Positions 8,312-17,192 of a stretch of DNA of 31,998 nucleotides are shown here, piece after piece (within the stretch, counting starts at the first letter, position 1; each line of letters opens with the position of its first letter). Where the stretch lies: positions 1 to 31,998 of the forward strand of contig JAZNGG010000026.1 of the NCBI GenBank assembly GCA_045576355.1, given 5' to 3'. This DNA comes from Liminaster sp045576355 (GTDB taxonomy: Bacteria > Bacteroidota > Bacteroidia > Bacteroidales > UBA3663). Both the position numbers and the translations under genes were made by a program. The notes under the pieces were generated by a model. The model had not been told where the DNA came from, did no database searches, and saw only the letters and a program-made list of their open reading frames with translations.

Positions 8312-10414
8312 ATGCAATTTCGTCTTGTTTCATCATATAGTCCTATGGGAGATCAACCCGAAGCTATCCGCCAACTTGTGGATGGATTAGACAACGGACT
8401 ACCGGCTCAAATTCTTTTAGGAGTAACCGGAAGTGGCAAGACATTTACAATGGCCAATGTCATAGCCCAATATGGGAGACCGACACTAATACTGAGTCAT
8501 AACAAAACCCTTGCTGCACAACTTTATAGTGAAATGAGAGCATTCTTCCCTAATAACGCCGTAGAGTATTTTGTCAGCTATTATGATTACTATCAGCCAG
8601 AAGCATACATCCCTTCTACTGATACTTATATTGAAAAAGATTTGGCCATCAATATGGAACTGGATCAACTGCGATTAGCAACCACCAATGCCCTGCTTTC
8701 AGGACGTGCCGATGTCATCGTAGTAAGTAGTGTTTCTTGTCTATACGGTATAGGTAATCCTGAAGATTTTCATGCTAATACTATACATCTCAAATGTGGA
8801 GAAGAATATGGCAGAGACGCTCTGTTAAGAGCTCTGCTTAATGCTCAATATACACGCAACGAGATTACCTTACAACGAGGCAATTTCAGAGCTAAAGGAG
8901 ATACGATAGATATCTTCCTCTGTTCAACAGATACACTGATACGAGTCTCATTTTGGGGAGATGAGATTGAAAGCATTGAGACATTAGATGTTATGACCGG
9001 ACACCTAATTGGAGAACACGAAGAATATTCGATCTGTCCTGCTAATATATTTGTAACTACGCAAGAGCGAGCTAATAGAGCTATTGATGAAATTGCATTA
9101 GATTTAGGTAAGCAGGTGGATTATTTCAGAAGTATTGGTAAAGAGGTTGAGGCAGCAAGATTAGAAGAACGGGTAAATTATGATTTGGAAATGATAAAGG
9201 AAGTAGGTTATTGTAGCGGTATCGAAAATTATTCTCGCTACTTTGATGGACGTGCTCCCGGAACACGCCCCTTCTGTCTATTAGATTATTTTCCAAAAGA
9301 TTTTTTAGTTATTATAGACGAAAGCCATGTGACCCTACCCCAAATACATGCTATGTCTGGCGGTGATTTTAAAAGAAAATCTAATCTTGTAGAATATGGA
9401 TTCCGCCTCCCCTCCGCTATAGATAATCGTCCTTTGAAATTCGAAGAGTTTGAAAAACTTGTCCCGCAGACCATTTTTGTCAGTGCTACTCCTGCTGATT
9501 ACGAATTAACACGTTCAGAAGGAATTGTTGCCGAACAGGTGATTCGTCCTACAGGTCTCCTTGATCCCATCATCGAAGTGCGACCCAGCACAAATCAGAT
9601 TGATGACTTAATGGAAGAGATACAAAAAAATATCGAAAGAGATGAAAGAACTCTTATCACCACCCTTACTAAGCGAATGGCTGAAGAATTAGATCTTTAT
9701 CTCCAAGAGCATGGTATTAAGTCGGCCTATATTCATAGTGACATAGATACTTTAGACAGAGTGCGCATCATGGACCAACTCCGTGAAGGGGTATTTGATG
9801 CATTGGTAGGCGTTAACCTACTCAGAGAAGGATTAGATTTACCTGAGGTATCGCTTGTTGCTATTTTGGATGCAGATAAGGATGGTTTTTTACGTAATCG
9901 AAAATCTTTAATTCAGACAGTAGGACGCGCAGCAAGAAATGTCAATGGTCGTGCTATCATGTATGCAGACAGAATCTCTGATAGCATGCAAGCTACTATA
10001 GATGAAACTGAGCGACGCCGAATTAAACAAATTAATTACAATCAACAACATGGCATTGTCCCTAAGCAGATAATAAAACCAAGAAATTCCTTACTTGACA
10101 ATGAACAGTTGCAACAAACGTCATCCTCGTTTGGAGCGCCCTCTATTCCTAATACTCCATTCGGCAAAAAGAGCAGCACATCCCGCTCTACATATAATTA
10201 TGAGAAATCTAGAGAACGTAATGTAGCGACTTCTGCTGTAGCAGATAATCATAATGAATATAGACCAAAATGGGATTATGCAGATAAAGAAACTATAAAA
10301 CAAGAAATAGAGCATGCAAAAATACAAATGATGGAAGCAGCAAAGCAACTCGACTTTATTGAAGCTGCAAGACTAAGAGATTATATGCTGATGCTTGAGA
10401 AAAAATTGAACTAG
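8312..10414 (+). CDS. uvrB: Excinuclease ABC subunit B
   Basis: A 700-aa DNA-damage recognition helicase of nucleotide excision repair, acting with UvrA and UvrC. Visible features are the standard N-terminus ending GDQPEAI, Walker A GVTGSGKT (37-44), the damage-probing beta-hairpin region YYDYYQPEAYIP (near 88-100), the helicase motif VIIDESH, motif VI QTVGRAARN, and the UvrC-binding UVR domain at the C-terminus (AAKQLDFIEAARLRDYM). It is somewhat longer than the usual ~670 aa because of a Ser/Thr/Asn-rich linker (about residues 590-650) before the UVR domain. The start is fixed by the conserved N-terminus and by a promoter that ends just before the ATG. Confidence 0.97.
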   Translation: MQFRLVSSYSPMGDQPEAIRQLVDGLDNGLPAQILLGVTGSGKTFTMANVIAQYGRPTLILSHNKTLAAQLYSEMRAFFPNNAVEYFVSYYDYYQPEAYIPSTDTYIEKDLAINMELDQLRLATTNALLSGRADVIVVSSVSCLYGIGNPEDFHANTIHLKCGEEYGRDALLRALLNAQYTRNEITLQRGNFRAKGDTIDIFLCSTDTLIRVSFWGDEIESIETLDVMTGHLIGEHEEYSICPANIFVTTQERANRAIDEIALDLGKQVDYFRSIGKEVEAARLEERVNYDLEMIKEVGYCSGIENYSRYFDGRAPGTRPFCLLDYFPKDFLVIIDESHVTLPQIHAMSGGDFKRKSNLVEYGFRLPSAIDNRPLKFEEFEKLVPQTIFVSATPADYELTRSEGIVAEQVIRPTGLLDPIIEVRPSTNQIDDLMEEIQKNIERDERTLITTLTKRMAEELDLYLQEHGIKSAYIHSDIDTLDRVRIMDQLREGVFDALVGVNLLREGLDLPEVSLVAILDADKDGFLRNRKSLIQTVGRAARNVNGRAIMYADRISDSMQATIDETERRRIKQINYNQQHGIVPKQIIKPRNSLLDNEQLQQTSSSFGAPSIPNTPFGKKSSTSRSTYNYEKSRERNVATSAVADNHNEYRPKWDYADKETIKQEIEHAKIQMMEAAKQLDFIEAARLRDYMLMLEKKLN

Positions 10415-10516
10415 AGTAATTATAATGTAAATATTATCCTTCATCTTTTATGATCAATGGCCTATTAAAATTAATAATATAATACTTCAATATAACCATT
10501 AAACAAAAAATATATT

Positions 10517-12187
10517 ATGAAATCTGACATTGAAATTGCACGAGAATGCAAATTGGAGCGCATTGAAAAAATTGCAACAAAAGCCGGTATTGATCCGGAA
10601 AAGGTTTTCTGTTATGGGCACCATATTGCCAAAGTGCCATTGGAACTTATAGACGAGAATAAAATCCGACAGAGTAATTTAATATTAGTTACTTCTATCT
10701 CTCCTACTAAGGCAGGTATAGGAAAAACAACTGTAAGTATCGGTCTAACATTAGGACTTAATAAAATCGGTAAAAATGCCCTTTGCGTTCTTCGCGAGCC
10801 TTCTCTTGGTCCATGTTTTGGAATGAAAGGTGGTGCTGCCGGAGGCGGATATGCACAGGTTCTACCCATGGATAAAATAAATCTCCATTTCACAGGCGAT
10901 TTTCACGCCGTTACTAGTGCTCACAATATGATTGCCGCTCTTTTGGACAATTACTTTTATCAGCGTCGTAGTACAGAACCAGGACTTAAACAAGTATTAT
11001 GGAAACGTGTGATAGATGTGAATGACAGAGGATTGAGAAAAATTACAGCAGGATTAGGTGGTGCTGCGAATGGTATTCCAAATGAAACAGGGTTCGACAT
11101 TACTCCTGCCTCTGAAATCATGGCAATTCTTTGTCTTGCAACGAGCAAAGAAGACTTACGTAGGCGCATAGAAAACATTCTATTAGGTTACCGGTATGAT
11201 GGCACACCTTTTACAGTGAAAGACATGGGTGTTGCCGGGGCAATCTGCGTATTGCTTGAAGATGCTATCTTACCTAATCTCGTACAGACAACAGAAAACA
11301 CACCAGCCTTTGTACATGGAGGTCCTTTTGCCAACATTGCCCACGGATGTAACACCGTTTTAGCAACAAAAATGGGTATGTCTTTTGGCGAATACGTTAT
11401 CACAGAAGCTGGCTTCGGTGCAGATTTAGGCGCAGAGAAATTTTTTGATATCAAATGTCGAAAAGCTGGACTTTGTCCCAAACTAACAGTCCTTGTAGCT
11501 ACATGCAACGGACTAAAGATGCATGGAGGAGTTCCGGCAGATAAGATTAAAGAGCCTAACATCGAAGGTCTTAAACGAGGTTTTGCTAATTTGGATAAAC
11601 ACATATCAAATATGCAGTCTTATGGCCAAAACGTTTTGGTTGCTTTCAATCGGTTTGCAAATGACACGGAAGAAGAAATTCAATGTCTAATCGAGCATTG
11701 TCACACTCTTGGTGTAAAGTGTGTTGTCAACGATGGCTTTGCACGCGGAGGAGAAGGAGCAATGGAATTAGCAACTGCTGTAGTAAAAGAAATTGCAGAA
11801 CACCCATCTAAACCCACGCTTTCATTCCCCTATAGCGATAACGAAACACCTAAAAATAAAATTGAAGCTGTTGCTACGAAGATTTATGGAGCTAAAAACG
11901 TAACATTCAGCGATAAAGCACTAAAGATGCTTAAATTGATTGAGGAACTTGGTCTGAATAATTATCCAGTTTGTATTGCTAAAACTCAATTCTCTTTCTC
12001 TGCAGACCCTAAAGGCTATGGTTGCCCTTCTGGTTTTGAGTTTGCCATCAATGACATTGTCATTAATAATGGAGCTGAATTTATCGTTGCCATAGCTGGT
12101 GAGATGATGCGTATGCCAGGATTACCAAAAGTTCCAGCAGCAAATAATATTGATATTGTGAATGGCCAAATAGTAGGTCTGTCATAG
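10517..12187 (+). CDS. fhs: Formate--tetrahydrofolate ligase
   Basis: A 556-aa enzyme making 10-formyl-tetrahydrofolate from formate, THF and ATP in one-carbon metabolism. The P-loop region reads SPTKAGIGKTT (68-78), the variant I recall from Bacteroidales enzymes rather than the commoner TPAGEGKTT. Conserved blocks REPSLGPCFGMKGGAAGGG, HLNFTGD-like HFTGDFHAVTSAHN, and FVHGGPFANIAHGCN are present, and the C-terminal MRMPGLPKVPAA motif is complete. The start ATG at 10517 gives the standard MKSDIEIA opening. It follows uvrB by 102 bp; I see no consensus -7 box in the gap. Confidence 0.97.
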   Translation: MKSDIEIARECKLERIEKIATKAGIDPEKVFCYGHHIAKVPLELIDENKIRQSNLILVTSISPTKAGIGKTTVSIGLTLGLNKIGKNALCVLREPSLGPCFGMKGGAAGGGYAQVLPMDKINLHFTGDFHAVTSAHNMIAALLDNYFYQRRSTEPGLKQVLWKRVIDVNDRGLRKITAGLGGAANGIPNETGFDITPASEIMAILCLATSKEDLRRRIENILLGYRYDGTPFTVKDMGVAGAICVLLEDAILPNLVQTTENTPAFVHGGPFANIAHGCNTVLATKMGMSFGEYVITEAGFGADLGAEKFFDIKCRKAGLCPKLTVLVATCNGLKMHGGVPADKIKEPNIEGLKRGFANLDKHISNMQSYGQNVLVAFNRFANDTEEEIQCLIEHCHTLGVKCVVNDGFARGGEGAMELATAVVKEIAEHPSKPTLSFPYSDNETPKNKIEAVATKIYGAKNVTFSDKALKMLKLIEELGLNNYPVCIAKTQFSFSADPKGYGCPSGFEFAINDIVINNGAEFIVAIAGEMMRMPGLPKVPAANNIDIVNGQIVGLS

Positions 12188-12270
12188 TTTATTTGACGAT
12201 ATTCTCTATGCACATCTCAAAATATTTAAACACATAACATTGATTAGTTTTATTTAAGAAAACAACAATT

Positions 12271-14412
12271 ATGAGAGTAAAATCTAAAGTATATTCATTA
12301 ATTATGGCAACAACAATAGCACTTTCTTCGTGCTCCTTAAGCGATACTCGCTGGGTTCCAACTCATTATCCGACTGCCAGATTAGACACAACTATTATAG
12401 ATCAATATTTTGGACAACAGGTAGCAGATCCCTATAGATGGTTAGAAAATGATACTTCAGTTGAAACTAGTGAATGGGTAAACGCACAGCGCCAATTAAC
12501 TCAAGAGTACTTCAGGCACATCTCTTTTAGAGAAACCTATAAACAACGTCTTGAGCAGCTATACAACTACGAACGCGTTTCTTATCCCACATATAGTGGT
12601 GGTCGCTATTTCTTTTCTAAGAACAATGGGTTACAAAATCAATCGGTAATTTACACTCAAGAGAATCTTGAAGATAGTCCGGAAGTCTTTCTTGATCCAA
12701 ATAAACTATCCGACGATGGGACAGTGGCCTATGCTGGAATGAGCCTCTCAAAAGACGGAAAATATGCAGCATATTGCATCCATCGTAACGGCAGTGACTG
12801 GACAGAAATCTACGTAATGGATGTTAAGACAAGACAACTATGTGAAGACCATATAAAATGGGCAAAATTTACCGGTGCAGAATGGCATGGTAATGGTTTT
12901 TACTACGCAGCCTACGATGCCCCTAATGCTCATGCTTATAGTGGTAAGAATGAAAATCACAAAATCTATTACCACACCATTGGCACACCCCAATCGGAAG
13001 ATATTTTAGTCTATGAGAATAAAAAGAAACCTCTCTATTTCCATAGTATTTCGCTAAGTAGAGACGAACAATATATTTTTCTCATGGAATCAGGGCAAGG
13101 TGCTGGAAATACCCTTGCTGTTAGGAAAGCTACCGATAAGCATGGTAAATTTACTTCAATGGCGCAAGATATGAATTATTTCTATTATCCACTTGAGGTT
13201 ATAGATGGGAATATATATATATATACAAACTATCAAGCTCCCAAAGGGCGTCTTTGCATTGCCCCTGTCAGTCATCCGGAAAAAGAGTCTTGGCGAGATT
13301 TAATCTCTGAAAGCAAACATGTTATCTCCGATATCACTTTTGCTGACGGACACATTATTGTGACCTATGATAAAGATGCTGCTCATCATGCCTTTGTCTA
13401 TACAATGGAGGGCAAAATCTGTCATGAAATTGAACTTCCTACTTTTGGATCAGTTGCATTTAGTGCTAGATATGATCGGAATGAGATTTTTTACTCATTT
13501 ACCTCATTTGTCTATCCTACTACAATATTCCGATATAACATAGTAGAAAACAAAAGTTCTGTTTACATAGCTCCGCAAACAAATTTTAAACCATCTGAAT
13601 ATACAACCGAACAAGTCTTTGTGACTAGTTCTGACGGAACAAAATTCCCAATTTTTATAACATACAAAAATGGACTTGAGCGTAATCGTAAAAATCCAAC
13701 ACTACTATATGGATATGGAGGCTTCGGAGTTAGCCTTAATCCCTATTTTTCTCCTGTCCGTATCGCATTTTTAGAACAAGGAGGTATCTACGTACAAGCA
13801 ACATTAAGAGGTGGCAATGAATATGGAGAAGAGTGGCATCAGGCGGGAACTAAACTTCGCAAGCAGAATGTATTTGATGACTTTATCTCTGCAGCAGAAT
13901 GGTTAATAGCAGAAGGATACACCTCTAGCCGATACCTAGCCATCAATGGGGGCAGCAATGGAGGTCTTCTTGTTGGAGCTTGTGTCAATCAACGACCTGA
14001 CCTCTATGCAGTAGCAATACCCCAGGTTGGTGTCATGGATATGTTACGTTATCATAAGTTTACTATTGGTTGGAATTGGGCATCAGACTATGGTACTAGT
14101 GAAGAGTCTCCGGAAATGTTTAGCTACCTTAAATCCTACTCTCCTCTTCATAACATTAGAAGCGGATCAAATTATCCTGCCATTTTAATTACTACTGCGG
14201 ACCATGATGATAGAGTTGTTCCAGCCCACTCTTTTAAATATGCAGCTACTCTGCAAGCTGCTGAGACAGGGACACAACCCAAACTCATTATGATCGAAAG
14301 CAATGCAGGACATGGATCAGGAAAACCAATGAGTAAAGTATTAGAGGAACAAGCCAATATCTATAGTTTCATTTTTCACAATATGGGTATTAAGCCTAAA
14401 GAGTTTAAATAA
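12271..14412 (+). CDS. Prolyl oligopeptidase (S9A) lipoprotein
   Basis: A 713-aa serine peptidase that cleaves peptides after proline. A signal peptide ends in the lipobox ALSSC (Cys21), so it should be anchored in the cell envelope, unlike the cytosolic animal enzyme. An N-terminal family region containing DPYRWLEN (53-60) and a beta-propeller (about 100-440) precede the alpha/beta-hydrolase domain. The catalytic triad is readable: Ser562 in GGSNGG, Asp646 in ADHDDRV and His681 in AGHGSGK, close to Ser554/Asp641/His680 of porcine POP. The oxyanion-loop motif LLYGYGGF is at 478-485. A small lipoprotein and an MFS transporter follow in the same orientation. Confidence 0.92.
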   Translation: MRVKSKVYSLIMATTIALSSCSLSDTRWVPTHYPTARLDTTIIDQYFGQQVADPYRWLENDTSVETSEWVNAQRQLTQEYFRHISFRETYKQRLEQLYNYERVSYPTYSGGRYFFSKNNGLQNQSVIYTQENLEDSPEVFLDPNKLSDDGTVAYAGMSLSKDGKYAAYCIHRNGSDWTEIYVMDVKTRQLCEDHIKWAKFTGAEWHGNGFYYAAYDAPNAHAYSGKNENHKIYYHTIGTPQSEDILVYENKKKPLYFHSISLSRDEQYIFLMESGQGAGNTLAVRKATDKHGKFTSMAQDMNYFYYPLEVIDGNIYIYTNYQAPKGRLCIAPVSHPEKESWRDLISESKHVISDITFADGHIIVTYDKDAAHHAFVYTMEGKICHEIELPTFGSVAFSARYDRNEIFYSFTSFVYPTTIFRYNIVENKSSVYIAPQTNFKPSEYTTEQVFVTSSDGTKFPIFITYKNGLERNRKNPTLLYGYGGFGVSLNPYFSPVRIAFLEQGGIYVQATLRGGNEYGEEWHQAGTKLRKQNVFDDFISAAEWLIAEGYTSSRYLAINGGSNGGLLVGACVNQRPDLYAVAIPQVGVMDMLRYHKFTIGWNWASDYGTSEESPEMFSYLKSYSPLHNIRSGSNYPAILITTADHDDRVVPAHSFKYAATLQAAETGTQPKLIMIESNAGHGSGKPMSKVLEEQANIYSFIFHNMGIKPKEFK

Positions 14413-14474
14413 CATAATCTTTATAAGTTTTTCTTTATGTGTTATGCAAATAATACGCTAAATAATAAAAAATT

Positions 14475-15236
14475 ATGAAACTAATTAGAAATAAATCTTT
14501 GTACTCTGTCATCAGTGCATTATTATTGGTACTTTGTACACTATCTTCTTGCGATGGCGACGGAAACTCTTCTAGTGGAAATGGCTCTTACATACTTGTG
14601 ACACAGATGTCAGACAGCATAAAATTGTATGTTAATTATGACCTTGCATCCGAGCTTGATAATTCCATTTACCCTTCTCCACTCACCGTCTCTCCATTCA
14701 CACTTTCTCACTATGTTAAGAATCGGAAGTTTGTTGGCGGTATTACACTTTCCAACATGACTACAGACGTTACAGGAGACTCTCTTACCCTATGTGCCAT
14801 GCCAGGTCATGGGTGTGCTCGTATTGCTAGCAGTATGTCCTTTAACCCTACGTATTTTGTGGCAGACCTTACCCATCCATGTACTATCTCTTTTGGAACT
14901 ACACTTCCATTTGAAACAGAGCGTATCTTTATAACTAACGTTGTTAGTGTCTTCCGAGAAATAACAGACCGAAAGAGTGTCAACAACTTAAAGTTACGCA
15001 TAAGTTCTTTAAATGAGAAAGGGGAACCAACAGGTCGATTTGTTGAGTGTTATTTAGCTGAGTCCGGTGTTGCACTTAGTGAATGGACCGAGATCAATCT
15101 CTCCTCATTAGGTGCTTGTTATGGTTTACAGTTTTCGCTCAATGCAGAAGATGTTGCCTTTGAAAATCTCCCGTTTAGACCTTGCTTCTGTTTAGATTAT
15201 TTAGTAACTAAATATAGTTATAATTATTCTTATTAA
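14475..15236 (+). CDS. DUF4465-like lipoprotein
   Basis: A 253-aa protein with a signal peptide and lipobox TLSSC (Cys26), followed by a Gly/Ser-rich stretch. The rest looks like a beta-sandwich. The segment EWTEINLSSLGACYGLQFSL followed by CFCLDYLV resembles the C-terminal signature of DUF4465 proteins, which are surface or secreted Bacteroidota proteins of unknown function. The N-terminal half is less typical, so the family assignment is tentative. It lies 62 bp after the peptidase gene and 27 bp before the transporter gene, consistent with one operon. Confidence 0.55.
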   Translation: MKLIRNKSLYSVISALLLVLCTLSSCDGDGNSSSGNGSYILVTQMSDSIKLYVNYDLASELDNSIYPSPLTVSPFTLSHYVKNRKFVGGITLSNMTTDVTGDSLTLCAMPGHGCARIASSMSFNPTYFVADLTHPCTISFGTTLPFETERIFITNVVSVFREITDRKSVNNLKLRISSLNEKGEPTGRFVECYLAESGVALSEWTEINLSSLGACYGLQFSLNAEDVAFENLPFRPCFCLDYLVTKYSYNYSY

Positions 15237-15263
15237 TTTATCTCCCCTTTCTTTTTTATAATT

Positions 15264-16655
15264 ATGGGTACAACAATACAAAAGCGATTATGTGATTCGC
15301 CTTTACTCAGATGGACAGCCTTAATATTGGTTGCTTCAAGCATGTTTTTTGCCTATATGTTTGTAGATGTCCTTTCACCACTACAAACGATGTTAGAAAC
15401 TCAAATCGGATGGAATGCAGACACCTATGGAACATTCGCTAGTTCTGAATACTTTCTTAACGTTTGGGTATTCTTCTTAATTTTTGCAGGTATCATTTTG
15501 GATAAAATGGGTGTCCGTTTTACAGCCCTTCTCTCTGGTGTGGTCATGGTAATTGGAGGAGCTATTAAACTATATGCCATTAGCTCTCTTTTTTGTTCTG
15601 GACAATGGCTTTATGACTTCTTAGGCTCTTTTTGGACTTCATTCCCAGCGTCTGCCAAATTAGCTTCTTTTGGATTTGCCATTTTCGGTTGTGGCACAGA
15701 GATGGCTGGCATCACAGTCTCAAAAGCAATCGTAAAATGGTTTACCGGTCGAGAAATGGCACTCGCAATGGGGCTTGAGATGGCAATTGCTCGACTAGGA
15801 GTATGGGCAGTATTCCAACTTTCCCCATATTTTGCTAATCTTGGTACTCCATCAGTTGTTAGACCGGTTGCTGTCGTATGCGGACTGCTTTGTATCGGAC
15901 TACTAACGTTTATCATTTATTTCTTCATGGATCGAAAATTAGATGAGCAGACTGGCGGAGAAACCAATGAAGATAATGAAGAACCCTTTAAAGTACGCGA
16001 CATCGGTAAACTTTTTACTAGCAAGACATTTCTTATCGTCGCAGCACTTTGTGTTCTCTATTATTCTGCCATATTTCCTTTCCAAAAATTTGCCACTAGT
16101 ATGCTGGAAAATCGGCTTGATATGACTACTGAATCGGCTTCATCTCTCTTCTCTTGGTTCCCTATTGGAGCCATGATACTTACACCTATCCTTGGATGGT
16201 ATTTGGACAAGAAGGGCAAAGGAGCTACTATGCTCATAGTAGGAGCACTGCTGATGAGTGCGTGTCATTTGGTATTTGCTCTCTATCCTCTTTCTGGATC
16301 GACATCAAGTCACATTGTAGCCACTTCAGCCATCATCATACTAGGCATTTCTTTCTCACTTGTACCGGCAGCACTATGGCCTTCGGTCCCTAAACTCGTA
16401 GAAAATCGCTATCTTGGTTCTGCTTATTCTGTTATCTTCTGGATACAGAACATCGGTCTTTGGGCATTTCCTATCATCATTGGAAAATCATTGGTTTGGG
16501 CTAATCCCAATATAACAACAGGAGGCATCTATAACTATACAATACCTATGCTGATTTTTGCTTCTCTTGGAATATTAGCATTCCTTTGCGGAATCATCCT
16601 TAAGGCTGAAGATAAAAAGAATGGTTATGGTTTGGAAGAACCAAACATCAAATAG
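15264..16655 (+). CDS. Major facilitator superfamily transporter (MFSD1-like)
   Basis: A 463-aa inner-membrane protein with about 12 hydrophobic segments and a charged central loop (about residues 220-250, Glu/Asp-rich) separating two six-helix halves. Motifs include the A-like loop DKMGVRF (78-84) in the first half and DKKGKG in the second, and KWFTGREMALAMGLEMAIARLG in the fifth-helix region. The pattern resembles bacterial relatives of MFSD1, a dipeptide transporter in animals; that assignment is from memory and uncertain. Position after a secreted prolyl peptidase would suit uptake of small peptides. A hairpin terminator follows at 16758-16788. Confidence 0.8.
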   Translation: MGTTIQKRLCDSPLLRWTALILVASSMFFAYMFVDVLSPLQTMLETQIGWNADTYGTFASSEYFLNVWVFFLIFAGIILDKMGVRFTALLSGVVMVIGGAIKLYAISSLFCSGQWLYDFLGSFWTSFPASAKLASFGFAIFGCGTEMAGITVSKAIVKWFTGREMALAMGLEMAIARLGVWAVFQLSPYFANLGTPSVVRPVAVVCGLLCIGLLTFIIYFFMDRKLDEQTGGETNEDNEEPFKVRDIGKLFTSKTFLIVAALCVLYYSAIFPFQKFATSMLENRLDMTTESASSLFSWFPIGAMILTPILGWYLDKKGKGATMLIVGALLMSACHLVFALYPLSGSTSSHIVATSAIIILGISFSLVPAALWPSVPKLVENRYLGSAYSVIFWIQNIGLWAFPIIIGKSLVWANPNITTGGIYNYTIPMLIFASLGILAFLCGIILKAEDKKNGYGLEEPNIK

Positions 16656-16705
16656 TAAATATCAAAATGAGTTAATGTTTTTTTTTAAGAGCATTAAAAA
16701 AACAA

Positions 16706-16788
16706 CATTAATCAAATTTATTGGTGTCTGATAAAACTTTTTGATAGATAAAAAATCAGGGCTGTTTCCATTTTCAGGATTCAGCCCT
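16706..16788 (+). repeat. Hairpin repeat, copy 1
   Basis: It aligns by eye with 17039-17119 over about 80 bases: both start CATTAAT, share TGGTG and TAAAACTTTT at matching positions, and end in an AGGGCTG...CAGCCCT stem-loop. The inverted-repeat part of this copy is listed separately as a terminator. Confidence 0.6.
16758..16788 (+). terminator. Intrinsic terminator after the MFS gene
   Basis: A 7-bp stem AGGGCTG (16758-16764) and CAGCCCT (16782-16788), a 17-nt loop, then TTGTTTTT. It lies 103 bp after the transporter stop. Confidence 0.7.
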
Positions 16789-17034
16789 TTGTTTTTACCC
16801 CAATCAACAAAACAAACATTATCCATAGTACGCATTTAATTGGATAGTCCACTTTGTCTCAAAACTAACACGTACTGCCTTCGACTATCAAATCAGTAAT
16901 AGAAAAAATAATTTCTATCAGAATATGGTTTTAGGAGTTAGCTGATCGATAATAGATTAATGCTTGGAGATGTTTTATTATTATGCTTCTATATAACAAA
17001 ACCTTTTGTAAATATTTGTTATATCTCATTATTG

Positions 17035-17050
17035 ATTGCATTAATGCAAT
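17035..17050. repeat. Perfect 16-bp palindrome
   Basis: ATTGCATTAATGCAAT is its own reverse complement. It overlaps the start of hairpin repeat copy 2. It is not near a promoter of either convergent gene, so a dimeric-regulator site is possible but unsupported. Confidence 0.55.
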
Positions 17051-17119
17051 GGTGACTATTCGGTAAAACTTTTATGGATATCTAAAATTAGGGCTGACAC
17101 TTTTTGAGGTATCAGCCCT
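17039..17119. repeat. Hairpin repeat, copy 2 (possible terminator for GH2)
   Basis: Second copy of the 16706-16788 element. Its stem is AGGGCTGA (17090-17097) and TCAGCCCT (17112-17119). It lies 74 bp beyond the GH2 stop; on the minus strand the hairpin is followed by AATTTTAG, a modest T-tract, so it may terminate the GH115-GH2 transcript. Confidence 0.6.
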
Positions 17120-17192
17120 TAAGGGTATCTTGTCTTTACATAAAAATATCCATATGCAAAGAAGGTGGTTTACCGTACTACAATAATAATAA

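Larger units (their letters stand above)
16656..17192. other. Convergent intergenic region between MFS and GH2 genes
   Basis: A 537-bp region with two related hairpin repeats (16706-16788 and 17039-17119), a perfect 16-bp palindrome (17035-17050) and one short hydrophobic reading frame (16960-17055, 31 codons). No recognisable gene. Confidence 0.6.
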
